Of a DNA stretch of 48,012 nucleotides, positions 1 through 8,130 are shown piece by piece (position 1 is the first letter of the stretch; every line of letters begins with the position of its first letter). Under the pieces are notes generated by a model, which worked only from the letters and a program-made list of their open reading frames with translations, had not been told where the DNA came from and did no database searches. The position numbers were made by a program, and so were the translations under genes. Source of the stretch: Candidatus Finniella inopinata (GTDB lineage Bacteria; Pseudomonadota; Alphaproteobacteria; Paracaedibacterales; CAITNM01); assembly GCA_943322985.2 (NCBI GenBank), contig CALPGA020000008.1, positions 1-48,012 of the forward strand, in the 5' to 3' direction.

Positions 1-243
1 CCACAACAAGCCATTCTCGCTCCACCGCTTGAAACGTGTGTATATGGTGTGCCAGGGACCATATTCTCTAGGGCAATCACGCCACGGCACGCTCACCCGC
101 AACATTTTTAGCATTGCGCAAAAACATGTGTAGTGAGAAATCTTAGGTGGCCTACCTCCAGAACCGGTTGTGTGGCGCATAATGATGGGTAAAATATTAG
201 TGTTGAAAAATTCTTCGCAAATTGGATAAAGACGATCTGTCAT
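1..243 (-). CDS. IS5-family transposase, N-terminal part (runs off left edge)
   Basis: Reading the minus strand from the ATG at 243 gives 81 uninterrupted codons to the window edge. The translation starts MTDRLYPICEEFF and contains SGGRPPK, then VPWRDCPREYGPWHTIYTRF and RWSENGLLW. That matches the N-terminal DUF4096-like region of IS5-type transposases, whose usual pattern is GxPWRDLP followed by TVYxRFxRWxxxG. In the intact element it would cut and join the IS ends. A good Shine-Dalgarno sequence, AGAAGGAG, lies about 9 bases before the ATG. In many members of this family the enzyme is split into two frames joined by frameshifting; the second part is outside the window. Only the start is visible, so whether the element is active cannot be judged. 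Confidence 0.82.
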   Translation of the reverse strand, partial: MTDRLYPICEEFFNTNILPIIMRHTTGSGGRPPKISHYTCFCAMLKMLRVSVPWRDCPREYGPWHTIYTRFKRWSENGLLW

Positions 244-292
244 AGTGGCTATACTCCTTCTGATTGAAGTCTACCCCTTTTTATTTAGTTTG

Positions 293-330
293 TTAACAGT
301 TCCTAAACCTAGCAGTTGAATAACTGTTAA
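293..330. repeat. 9-bp inverted repeat, possible IS end
   Basis: TTAACAGTT at 293-301 is repeated inverted as AACTGTTAA at 322-330. It lies upstream of the transposase gene, so the left copy could belong to the terminal inverted repeat of the element (minus strand GGAACTGTTAACAAAC). The other IS end and any target duplication are outside the window. An alternative is an unrelated hairpin or operator. Confidence 0.3.
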
Positions 331-415
331 TGCTGCAATTGAAGGGAGATAATCAAGAATCACTATTTTTAGCCATATGCTATGTATTTTTTAAAATAGT
401 AACATGAATCCACTT

Positions 416-444
416 TTGACGAAAATCCTCATTCGGTGTACATT
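416..444 (+). promoter_or_regulatory. Sigma-70-type promoter of tatA-gltX
   Basis: TTGACG at 416-421, a 17-base spacer and TACATT at 439-444 form a near-consensus promoter, placing the transcript start near 451. It excludes the GTG at 436 as a start for tatA and favours the ATG at 478. Confidence 0.65.
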
Positions 445-477
445 TCATCTAATTGGCCCTTATGCAGACTGAAAATT

Positions 478-624
478 ATGGGATTAAGCACAAGTCATTT
501 AATTATTGTTTTGTTGATTGTTTTGGTATTGTTCGGCGCGGGAAAAATCCCCAAAATTATGGGTGATCTTGCTAAGGGTGTGAAGGCCTTTAAAGATGGC
601 ATGAAGGACGAGGACAAACAATAA
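478..624 (+). CDS. tatA: Twin-arginine translocase subunit TatA
   Basis: The 48-residue product is a minimal TatA. It has one N-terminal membrane helix (about residues 6-18), the FG hinge (LFGAGKIP), an amphipathic helix (about 20-40) and a short charged tail. TatA oligomerises in the inner membrane to form the pore for folded proteins with twin-arginine signals. A longer reading from a GTG at 436 is in frame but overlaps the promoter -10 box and adds non-TatA sequence, so the ATG at 478 was chosen. No strong ribosome binding site precedes it. tatB and tatC are not adjacent. Its TAA is followed directly by the ATG of gltX, so the two are probably cotranscribed and translationally coupled. Confidence 0.9.
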   Translation: MGLSTSHLIIVLLIVLVLFGAGKIPKIMGDLAKGVKAFKDGMKDEDKQ

Positions 625-2019
625 ATGACCGTTCGTCTTCGTTTTGCCCCCTCACCTACTGGATATTTACACATTGGCAGTGCACGTACGGCACTGTTTA
701 ATTACCTATTCGCAAAGCACTGCGGTGGCAAATACTTGCTACGCATTGAAGACACAGACCGGGAACGCTCAACCCCCGAAGCTGTCGATGCTATTTTTTC
801 AAGCCTCAATTGGCTTGGCATTAAAGCCGATGAAGAACCCATTTTTCAATTTGAACGCGCTTCACGTCATGCGGAGGTTGCCCACCAGCTATTAAAAGCC
901 GGAAAAGCCTATTATTGCTATTGCTCACAAGAAGAATTACAAACCATGCGTGACGAAGCAGCGGCTAAGAAATTGCCCCCACGCTATAATGGTATGTGGC
1001 GTGACCGCGATCCATCAACCGCACCTGCAGGTATTAAACCGGTTATTCGGTTCAAATCCCCTCAACAAGATTCCCTTACCATTCAAGACAAAGTCCAAGG
1101 ACCAGTTACCGTTCAAAACAATCAGCTAGATGATATGGTTTTGCTTCGTGCCGATGGCACGCCAACCTATATGCTTTCGGTTGTGGTTGACGACCACGAC
1201 ATGGGAATAACCCATATTATCCGCGGCGATGACCACCTAACCAACGCCTTTCGCCAGCACCACATTTACACAGCAATGGGCTGGAATGTCCCTGAATTCG
1301 CCCATATTCCCCTTATTCATGGAGCCGATGGAGCAAAACTATCAAAGCGTCACGGCGCCACAAGTGCTGATATGTACAAGGACATGGGTTTTTTGCCAGA
1401 GGCTATGAAAAACTATTTGCTTCGCCTAGGTTGGGGCCATGGAGATGATGAAATTATTAGTGAAGCCAAAGCCATTGAATGGTTTACATTAGAAGGAATT
1501 GGCCGATCCCCTGCCCGTTTTGACATGGCAAAACTTCACAATTTAAATGGCCATTACATTCGCCTGGCAGATGACACCCGTTTGGTTAATTTAATCAAAC
1601 CCCTTATTGAAAAACAGATTGCACGCCCTTTATCAAGCATTGAAGAAGGTAATATTTCAAAAGGCATGACTGGCCTTAAAGAACGCGCCAAAACAATTCT
1701 TGAACTGTTTGAGAGCGCCATTATTTATATTAAAACGTTGCCACACGATGAAAAAGCAACAGCGCTACTTACCCCGGAAAATATTGCTCATTTGAAAAAT
1801 CTTTTGCCGAAACTGCAAGCGTGTGACTTTACTCATGACGCGCTTGAATCATTACTGCGCAGCGCCGCTGAGGAATTTTCCATAAAACTAGGTCAGTTAG
1901 CAGCACCGTTGCGTGTTGCCATAACCGGCAGGTCAGTTTCCCCAAGCCTGTTTGAAGTCATGTCAATTTTAGGAAAAGAAGAATCACTCAAGCGAATTGA
2001 GCAGATAATTCCAAACTAG
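625..2019 (+). CDS. gltX: Glutamyl-tRNA synthetase
   Basis: At 464 residues this is a normal-length class I GluRS, which activates glutamate with ATP and loads it on tRNA-Glu. The HIGH signature is in PSPTGYLHIGSART near residue 8 and the KMSKS loop reads KLSKRHG near residue 240. The C-terminal helical anticodon-binding region is present. Alphaproteobacteria often carry two gltX genes, one charging tRNA-Gln for amidation by GatCAB; the sequence alone does not tell which one this is. The start abuts the tatA stop. The gene ends in a CTAG that also contains the stop of the convergent toxin gene. Confidence 0.96.
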   Translation: MTVRLRFAPSPTGYLHIGSARTALFNYLFAKHCGGKYLLRIEDTDRERSTPEAVDAIFSSLNWLGIKADEEPIFQFERASRHAEVAHQLLKAGKAYYCYCSQEELQTMRDEAAAKKLPPRYNGMWRDRDPSTAPAGIKPVIRFKSPQQDSLTIQDKVQGPVTVQNNQLDDMVLLRADGTPTYMLSVVVDDHDMGITHIIRGDDHLTNAFRQHHIYTAMGWNVPEFAHIPLIHGADGAKLSKRHGATSADMYKDMGFLPEAMKNYLLRLGWGHGDDEIISEAKAIEWFTLEGIGRSPARFDMAKLHNLNGHYIRLADDTRLVNLIKPLIEKQIARPLSSIEEGNISKGMTGLKERAKTILELFESAIIYIKTLPHDEKATALLTPENIAHLKNLLPKLQACDFTHDALESLLRSAAEEFSIKLGQLAAPLRVAITGRSVSPSLFEVMSILGKEESLKRIEQIIPN

Positions 2020-2276
2020 ATGTAAACATTTTTACGGTGCCCCACACGCAAAACAAGCACCGTAACAATTGCATCGTCAATTTTACAAACAATACGAATA
2101 TCTGCAAAACGATAACGCCATAAGCCAGCTTTATTTCCGCTCAGTTCTTTGCCGAAATTTCTTGGGTTTTCCGTTACGCGTTCGCGCATATACTGAAGAA
2201 TTTTTTTCTGAATGGGGTAGTCAAGTTGCCGAAGTTCTTTCCTGGCCCTGTCGTCCCAATCAACTCTCCAGGTCAA
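2016..2276 (-). CDS. RelE/ParE-family type II toxin
   Basis: This 86-residue basic protein has the RelE-superfamily layout: MTWRVDWDDRARKELRQLD at the start, a central GLWRYRFADIRIVCKI strand pair, and VLVLRVGHRKNVY at the end. RelE toxins usually cleave mRNA on the ribosome; ParE relatives inhibit gyrase. The GLWRYR...IRI and HRKNVY motifs fit the RelE branch better. It overlaps the antitoxin gene upstream by 17 bases, the usual antitoxin-toxin order. Its TAG stop lies on the palindrome CTAG that also provides the gltX stop, giving a 4-base convergent overlap. Target and activity are inferred from family only. Confidence 0.88.
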   Translation of the reverse strand: MTWRVDWDDRARKELRQLDYPIQKKILQYMRERVTENPRNFGKELSGNKAGLWRYRFADIRIVCKIDDAIVTVLVLRVGHRKNVYI

Positions 2277-2484
2277 TTTCTGCCTCTAGCTCTTCTTGAG
2301 CCCACAATTTCCCAGGATTTTGCAGGCGGTTCAAAGCAAGATAGGCATCTTCCATCTCACCTAAGTGCTCAAGAATTGCCTCGCGCGCATAAAACGTTTT
2401 GGTACGGCCAGTTTTTTGCGCCAACAAGGCTAGGCGCTTTTCAATGGCTTCAGGAAGGCGAATAGCTAACATGATTTTAACCAT
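2260..2484 (-). CDS. Ribbon-helix-helix antitoxin (RelB/DUF6290-like)
   Basis: The 74-residue product begins with a ribbon-helix-helix DNA-binding region: the strand MLAIRLPEAIEKRL, then two helices ending REAILEHLGEME. An acidic C-terminal tail (EELEAEIDLES) probably wraps the toxin. Such proteins neutralise the toxin and repress their own operon. An internal ATG four codons in could also be the start. A 12-base palindrome lies 21 bases upstream of the first ATG and is a plausible operator. The gene overlaps the toxin by 17 bases. Confidence 0.85.
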   Translation of the reverse strand: MVKIMLAIRLPEAIEKRLALLAQKTGRTKTFYAREAILEHLGEMEDAYLALNRLQNPGKLWAQEELEAEIDLES

Positions 2485-2504
2485 TATCCATTAGATGTTA
2501 TTGA

Positions 2505-2516
2505 TATACTTGTATA
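2505..2516 (-). promoter_or_regulatory. Palindromic operator of the RelE-type module
   Basis: TATAC-TT-GTATA is a perfect 5-bp inverted repeat with a 2-base centre, just upstream of the antitoxin start. Its minus-strand reading also offers TATAC-like -10 sequence, so a bound antitoxin would cover the promoter. Autorepression is inferred from the family. Confidence 0.5.
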
Positions 2517-2595
2517 GCAAATTTCACAAAATGTCAAGTTTTTATGCCTTCACTTTTATTTTTAGAGCATATAATTCTATTTCAAGTTTAGACCT

Positions 2596-2625
2596 TTGGC
2601 TTCTTTTGCAAAAACATGCTACAAT
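2596..2625 (+). promoter_or_regulatory. Promoter of the BI-1 family gene
   Basis: TTGGCT (2596-2601), an 18-base spacer and TACAAT (2620-2625) lie 26 bases before the chosen start. TTGGCT recurs as the -35 of the tkt promoter in this window. Confidence 0.55.
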
Positions 2626-2651
2626 GACCTCATATGAAAAAGGAGGATAAT

Positions 2652-3362
2652 ATGTCCAATAATTTTGATCCAATCACACGTACTTCTGCCCACGCACAGG
2701 AAATTGACGCAGGTTTGCGCACTTACATGCAACGGGTTTACAACTTTATGGCTTTGGGGCTAGGTATTACCGGAATAACGGCTTACTTGACTTCTCAATC
2801 ACCTGAAATGATGCAGCTTATTTTTGGAACACCACTTAAGTATCTAGTACTTTTGGGACCATTACTTATGGTAATATTTTTAAGTGTACGCATCAACAAA
2901 ATGAGTTTTGCAAACGCTCAAACGCTTTTTTGGGCTTATTCAGGCGTACTTGGGCTTTCATTAGCTAGCATCTTTTTACTGTACACTGGTGAAAGTATAG
3001 CGAAAGTTTTCTTCATTACATCAGGTATGTTTGCAGGCACTAGCCTTTACGGGTACACAACCCAGCGTGATTTAAGCAAATATGGTTCATTCTTATTTAT
3101 GGGCCTACTTGGAGTTATCATCGCCAGTGTTGTGAACATGTTCATGCACAGCGGACCAATGCAGTTTGCTATTTCGATACTTTCAGTACTAATTTTCACA
3201 GGTCTTACAGCTTATGACACGCAAATGATCAAAGAAATTTACTACGCGAACGATGACAGCGAAACAGCAGGCAAAAAAGCTTTATTTGGCGCCCTACGTT
3301 TGTACATGAACTTCTTAAACATGTTCTTGGCATTGTTGCAATTGTTTGGCAACCGTCGTTAA
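2652..3362 (+). CDS. Bax inhibitor-1/YccA family membrane protein
   Basis: The 236-residue product has about seven hydrophobic helices and the family features: an N-terminal RTYMQRVYNFMALGLGITG segment and a C-terminal FTGLTAYDTQMIKEIY motif with conserved Asp. BI-1/YbhL/YccA proteins are inner-membrane proteins; homologues act as pH-sensitive calcium leak channels or bind FtsH, but the role here is not known. An ATG at 2634 is in frame, but the sequence AGGAGG at 2641-2646, five bases before the ATG at 2652, fixes the later start. The gene stands alone between its own promoter and a strong terminator. Confidence 0.9.
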   Translation: MSNNFDPITRTSAHAQEIDAGLRTYMQRVYNFMALGLGITGITAYLTSQSPEMMQLIFGTPLKYLVLLGPLLMVIFLSVRINKMSFANAQTLFWAYSGVLGLSLASIFLLYTGESIAKVFFITSGMFAGTSLYGYTTQRDLSKYGSFLFMGLLGVIIASVVNMFMHSGPMQFAISILSVLIFTGLTAYDTQMIKEIYYANDDSETAGKKALFGALRLYMNFLNMFLALLQLFGNRR

Positions 3363-3383
3363 GCTCAAAGCACATAATGAAAG

Positions 3384-3408
3384 AGGCCGGGTTTCCCCGG
3401 CCTTTTTT
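3384..3408 (+). terminator. Rho-independent terminator of the BI-1 gene
   Basis: AGGCCGGG pairs with CCCGGCCT around a TTTC loop and is followed by six T. It sits 21 bases after the stop codon. Confidence 0.9.
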
Positions 3409-3428
3409 ATTGAATCTAACAATTGCTA

Positions 3429-4142
3429 CTAAGCATTGGCTTTTTTAAACAGTGGCTTCAGTGTATTTAGTGCTTCACTAATTTCTTCCATATGATAAAT
3501 ATCTTCTCTCTTAAAGAGATCGACACTTATAAGAGAAACTAATCCTCCCACTCTTTCAAAGCTGCGAAGCATATCGGTCAATATTTCATCTTTAATATCG
3601 TGCGCTAGTTCTCTGTCGAAAACCTGGGCAACCGCTGTAAATGTTCTCAACATTATATTAACCTTACAATCTTCTACAGCATCCATTGCCCTAGAAGCCA
3701 CCGATAGAGCACCGCCTGACAAATGTAGCTCTCGTATCATTAACGGCGCAAAGTGCTCTAGGTTTTGATTTTCAGCTATCTCCATTACACAATTTCGAAT
3801 AAGAAATAGCTTTTGGTGAAGTACATTTATGTCTTTCCTAGAAAGTCTTACTGATATAATGTCTGACTTTTCTCGTAGCTCAGGAGCAAGCACACACGCA
3901 GTAAATTTAACATTGGCCAATAGGTTATTGTACCTATAAGATTCTGACAAATTGCTTAAGCTACCTTCGATAGCTTGTAACGGCTTAGACAAACCAATGC
4001 TGTGTGCCAGTTCTTTAACGCCTACTAAAAATCTATGACTTGCACTTACCTTTCTTGATAATTCAGGCTCTTCCAGTTTTGGCACCTCCATGCTGTAAAT
4101 AGTTGAAGTCAGTAAAAATAGACTTAAGAAAATTTTCTCCAT
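3429..4142 (-). CDS. Secreted helical protein of unknown function
   Basis: I do not recognise this 237-residue protein. It starts with a signal peptide (MEKIFLSLFLLTSTIYS, cleavage near residue 17). The rest is predominantly helical by composition, with few aromatic residues and no motif I can name. A purine-rich AAAGGG precedes the ATG. It stands alone between the BI-1 terminator and pepA. Its design resembles the other signal-peptide orphans in this window, so an exported or periplasmic role is likely, but no function can be assigned. Confidence 0.7.
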   Translation of the reverse strand: MEKIFLSLFLLTSTIYSMEVPKLEEPELSRKVSASHRFLVGVKELAHSIGLSKPLQAIEGSLSNLSESYRYNNLLANVKFTACVLAPELREKSDIISVRLSRKDINVLHQKLFLIRNCVMEIAENQNLEHFAPLMIRELHLSGGALSVASRAMDAVEDCKVNIMLRTFTAVAQVFDRELAHDIKDEILTDMLRSFERVGGLVSLISVDLFKREDIYHMEEISEALNTLKPLFKKANA

Positions 4143-4296
4143 AAAAAAACCCTTTAAGAAATTTCCACTTAGTGTAGATAGCTCAAAAAAGGTAAATTAC
4201 AATAGATTTTGTTAACTAATTCTTTACAATAGTTTACAAATACTTAATTTTCAGATAGGTGAGTTGCGTTTTATGAAAGTGTATGAGAATAGAATT

Positions 4297-4320
4297 CCCC
4301 TCCGACCTTAGCCAGAGGGG
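4297..4320 (-). terminator. Hairpin after pepA
   Basis: CCCCTC (4297-4302) and GAGGGG (4315-4320) form a GC-rich 6-bp stem with a 12-base loop, 13 bases downstream of the pepA stop. The run of T that follows on the minus strand is poor, so termination is only probable. Confidence 0.45.
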
Positions 4321-4333
4321 GTCAGTAAATGCC

Positions 4334-5824
4334 TTAAGCTTCGAAGTTTTTAGTCAAAAATTCATTAAGCAAACGAACACCGTAGCCTGTAGCGCCCTTG
4401 CCTGTTAATGGCTTGTCGGCTTTATCCCAAGCCATGCCAGCAATGTCTAAATGCGCCCATGGTGTTTTGTTAACGAAGCGTTCAAGGAAATGTGCCGCGG
4501 TAATACTGCCCGCACCTCGACCTGAACCTACGTTCTTCACATCTGCAACATCAGAATTAATGTCTTTATCATAGGCTTTACCCATAGGCAGACGCCACAA
4601 AGGCTCACCCACTGCAGAACCCGCTGCAGTTAGCATGTCGCAAAGCTTATCATCGTTACTGAACAACCCTGCATATTCGTAACCTAAAGCCACGGTAATC
4701 GCACCGGTAAGCGTTGCCAGGTCAATCATGTATTGAGGTTTAAATTTATCTTGGGTATACCAAAGGGCATCAGCCAAAACCAAACGTCCCTCAGCATCGG
4801 TATTAAGAATTTCAATAGTTTGCCCAGAAAGAGACGTCACCACGTCAGATGGCCTCTGCGCCGAACCCGACGGCATATTTTCCGCCAACGCCATAACTCC
4901 AACAACATTTACTTTAGCTTTACGCATTGCTAATGACTTCATAAGCCCAAGCACAACGCCTGAACCTGCCATGTCATATTTCATGTCTTCCATACCATTT
5001 GATGGCTTAATGTTAATACCACCGGTATCAAACGTGACACCTTTTCCAACTACTGCAATAGGTTTTTCACTTTTTTTGCCGCCCATCCATTTCATAACAA
5101 CCAGCTGAGATTCGCGAATGCTTCCCTGCCCCACACCAAGCAAAGCACCGAAACCTAGTTTGGTCATTTCCTTTTCACCAAGCACATCAACCTTCACGCC
5201 AATTTTGCTTAGTTCTTTCGCGTACTTAGCCATTGATTCTGGGTAAATAACGTTTGGTGGCTCAGACACAACCAACCTAGTTAAATGGTTTCCCTTTGCA
5301 ATAGCAGCAAGCTTATCAAAAACTTCTTGAGATTTTTTAGCACTAGTGGTTATAAATACAAGCTCATCAAGAACGGGAATTTCGTCCTTCTCGCGTTTGG
5401 TTTTGTATTTATCAAAAGTCCATGAACGAATAAGCGCACCCGATGCAGCATATGCAACAAGTTTTTCAGCTGTGTGTTCTTTGATCCCTGGAATATCAGA
5501 CAGGTCAATAACTGCCTTCTTTTCACGAAGACCGTTCAAACAAGCAAAAAGCTTTGCTCCAATTTTTTCTAAAGCCAGAGGCGTATGCTTTTTAGCGTCG
5601 CCCATGCCCGCCAACATAAGCTGACCACCACAACCATTACTTGAAGGAATACGCAAGAACCGTTCCGCTTTTCCTTTAAAATCAGCATTACCAACTGCAA
5701 CTTTGATAGAACCATTCGCAAGCTTATCAAGTGCTTTTGTAACATTTCCAAAGCTTGCGTCTTCATAAATGCCGGCAACAAATAAACTATTTTTAGGCGC
5801 TTTTTCAGCAAATGTTATTTTCAT
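4334..5824 (-). CDS. pepA: Cytosol (leucyl) aminopeptidase PepA
   Basis: At 496 residues this is a full-length M17 peptidase, a two-metal hexameric enzyme that removes N-terminal residues from peptides. The metal and catalytic residues are visible: VVGKGVTFDTGG (Lys261, Asp266), MKYDMAGSG (Asp284) and the family signature NTDAEGRL at 341-348. The N-terminal domain, residues 1-170, is the variable oligomerisation domain. Its ATG overlaps the maeB stop as ATGA, so it is translated from the tkt-maeB-pepA message. In an intracellular bacterium it would help turn imported host peptides into amino acids; that is inference. Confidence 0.96.
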   Translation of the reverse strand: MKITFAEKAPKNSLFVAGIYEDASFGNVTKALDKLANGSIKVAVGNADFKGKAERFLRIPSSNGCGGQLMLAGMGDAKKHTPLALEKIGAKLFACLNGLREKKAVIDLSDIPGIKEHTAEKLVAYAASGALIRSWTFDKYKTKREKDEIPVLDELVFITTSAKKSQEVFDKLAAIAKGNHLTRLVVSEPPNVIYPESMAKYAKELSKIGVKVDVLGEKEMTKLGFGALLGVGQGSIRESQLVVMKWMGGKKSEKPIAVVGKGVTFDTGGINIKPSNGMEDMKYDMAGSGVVLGLMKSLAMRKAKVNVVGVMALAENMPSGSAQRPSDVVTSLSGQTIEILNTDAEGRLVLADALWYTQDKFKPQYMIDLATLTGAITVALGYEYAGLFSNDDKLCDMLTAAGSAVGEPLWRLPMGKAYDKDINSDVADVKNVGSGRGAGSITAAHFLERFVNKTPWAHLDIAGMAWDKADKPLTGKGATGYGVRLLNEFLTKNFEA

Positions 5825-8127
5825 GATTGGTCCTTTTGTTGTTTAAGTAATCTTGCTTTGGAAACCGCAATCGCTGCAAGGTTCACCAGTGTTCTAGGCC
5901 GAGCCGATGGAGTGCAGATATGGGCTGATTCTTTAATTCCCATAAGAATCGGGCCAATTGTTTGCCCATTTGCCAATACCTTTATGGTGTTTAGAGCCAC
6001 GTTTGCTACATCAATGCTAGGCATCACTAATAGATTAGCCGAACCTTTTAAGGTATTACCAGGGAATATACGCGCGCGAATTTTTTCATCTAAGGCTGCA
6101 TCAACATGCATCTCGCCTTCAACTTCAAGCTCTGGCGCAAGGTCACGGATAATTTCCATAGCCAAGCGCATTTTCTTTGCTTGTGGGTGCACACCTGCCC
6201 CAAAATTAGAATATGATATCAACGCCACCTTAGGCTTTATGCCGAATAATTTAATTTGCTCTGCTGCCATAATTGTTATTTCGGCCAGCTGTTGAGCAGT
6301 CGGGTCAATATTAACGTATGGATCAGTAATAAACAGAATACCCCGCTCAATCCTGGGGTTATCAATAGCTATAGCAGAAAGTGCTGCGCAACGATGCTGG
6401 TCTTTAGCAATACCCAAAATTTCCATAATCGGAATAAGGTGATCACGGTAATTACCGTAACATCCGCTAATCATGGTATCTGCATCGCCAAGATGAAGCA
6501 TCATCGCAGCAATCACTGTTGTATTTGTGCGCATGATTTCTTTAGCGTTATCAGGTGTTATACCTTTTCGTGCCATAATTTCATGGTACGCCTGCCAGTA
6601 GGTTTTATACCTTGAATCTTCCTGGGGGTTAATGACTTCAAAATCAATATTTGCTTCCAGTCGCAAACCAAATTGCTTAATTCGCATTTCAATAACTTCG
6701 GGACGGCCTATAAGTAGTACACGCGCAATTTTTTCGTCACGAATGGTTTGCACAGCCTGAAGAACACGTTCGTCTTCACCTTCTGAAAAGACTAGGCGAA
6801 TATCATCACCAAACGCTTTTGCCGCTGCAAAAATGGGTCGCATCACCATGCCAGAACGATATATCGCTTCTTTTAATTGGGTGCGATAGGCCTCCCAATC
6901 AGTTATAGGTCGCGTCGCCACACCACAATCAACTGCCGCTCGGGCCACTGCGTATGACAGCTCAACATACAAACGCCTATCGAATGGCTTAGGGATTATA
7001 TAATCACGACCAAAAGTAAAGGTTTCTCCGCCATATGCCGCCACTACCAAGTCATTACTTTCAGCTTTTGCAATACGCGCAATCGCTTCTACGCAAGCCA
7101 CTTTCATTTCATGGTTAATACAAGTAGCCCCAACATCTAACGCGCCCCTAAATATGTACGGGAAACAAACAGCATTGTTCACCTGGTTAGGGTAGTCTGT
7201 CCTACCGGTTGCCATGATTGCATCGTCGCGAACACTATGCACAACTTCTGGTCGAATTTCAGGCTCAGGATTTGCCAACGCAAAAATAATGGGATTTGGA
7301 GCCATGGACTTTGCCATTTCGGCAGTCATCAGACCAGCACTTGAAAGCCCAAGGAATGCATCAGCATTTTTCAAAGCCTCAGCTAGTGTACGTAAAGGTG
7401 TATCAGATGCCAGCGCTTCTTTTGATGGATCAAGTTTTTCCCGCCCTTTGAAAATAACGCCATCTCGGTCAACAACAATTAAGTTTTCACGACGCAGGCC
7501 CAATTTTATAAGCAATTCAAGGCACGCAACCGCAGATGCACCCGCACCACTTGCCACCATTTTTATGGTATCAATTGATTTACCTGCCAATTCAAGGGCA
7601 TTTTTCATGGCGGCATTAACAATAATTGCGGTGCCGTGTTGGTCATCATGCAAAACAGGAATTTTCACTCTTTTCGCAAGCTCTCGCTCTACGTAAAAAC
7701 ACTCCGGTGCCTTAATATCCTCAAGATTTATTCCGCCGAAAGTTGGCTCTAGGGCTGCAATAATATCAACAAGTTTCTGAGGGTCCGTTTCATTAATTTC
7801 AATATCAAATGCATCAATACCGGCAAATTTTTTAAAAAGAATTGCCTTACCTTCCATAACCGGCTTTGACGCTAACGCCCCAATATTTCCAAGTCCCAAA
7901 ACCGCAGTACCATTAGTTATAACGGCAACCAAATTACCGCGTATCGTATATTCCGCCGCTTTCAATGGATCACGCGCTATTTCCAAACAAGGCTCTGCAA
8001 CACCCGGAGAATACGCCAATGCCAAATCATGCGGATTGGTCAGGGGTTTTGTTGCAACAATTTCCAACTTACCTTTTGGATATTGTGAATGATAGCGTAG
8101 AGACTGTTCGTAAATACTGCGCGGCAT
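5821..8127 (-). CDS. maeB: NADP-dependent malic enzyme (MaeB type, with phosphotransacetylase-like domain)
   Basis: The 768-residue length and two-part design are typical of alphaproteobacterial MaeB. Residues 1-420 form the malic enzyme, decarboxylating malate to pyruvate. Visible here are [20 protein letters not shown] with the metal-binding region, the Rossmann segment [16 protein letters not shown] and the [10 protein letters not shown] motif. Residues about 430-760 form a phosphotransacetylase-like domain that is thought to be regulatory (acetyl-CoA binding) rather than catalytic. The gene lies 3 bases after tkt and overlaps pepA by 4 bases. Together with the TCA operon downstream it links malate to pyruvate and NADPH. 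Confidence 0.96.
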   Translation of the reverse strand: MPRSIYEQSLRYHSQYPKGKLEIVATKPLTNPHDLALAYSPGVAEPCLEIARDPLKAAEYTIRGNLVAVITNGTAVLGLGNIGALASKPVMEGKAILFKKFAGIDAFDIEINETDPQKLVDIIAALEPTFGGINLEDIKAPECFYVERELAKRVKIPVLHDDQHGTAIIVNAAMKNALELAGKSIDTIKMVASGAGASAVACLELLIKLGLRRENLIVVDRDGVIFKGREKLDPSKEALASDTPLRTLAEALKNADAFLGLSSAGLMTAEMAKSMAPNPIIFALANPEPEIRPEVVHSVRDDAIMATGRTDYPNQVNNAVCFPYIFRGALDVGATCINHEMKVACVEAIARIAKAESNDLVVAAYGGETFTFGRDYIIPKPFDRRLYVELSYAVARAAVDCGVATRPITDWEAYRTQLKEAIYRSGMVMRPIFAAAKAFGDDIRLVFSEGEDERVLQAVQTIRDEKIARVLLIGRPEVIEMRIKQFGLRLEANIDFEVINPQEDSRYKTYWQAYHEIMARKGITPDNAKEIMRTNTTVIAAMMLHLGDADTMISGCYGNYRDHLIPIMEILGIAKDQHRCAALSAIAIDNPRIERGILFITDPYVNIDPTAQQLAEITIMAAEQIKLFGIKPKVALISYSNFGAGVHPQAKKMRLAMEIIRDLAPELEVEGEMHVDAALDEKIRARIFPGNTLKGSANLLVMPSIDVANVALNTIKVLANGQTIGPILMGIKESAHICTPSARPRTLVNLAAIAVSKARLLKQQKDQS

Positions 8128-8130
8128 AAT

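Noticed and set aside
436-477. Longer TatA start at GTG 436
   Set aside because: It overlaps the promoter -10 box and adds 14 residues that do not fit TatA; ATG 478 gives the normal protein.
7214-7696. 160-codon open frame opposite maeB, and others opposite maeB, pepA and sucB
   Set aside because: They mirror codon bias of well-supported genes and show no family motif, start signal or neighbour logic.
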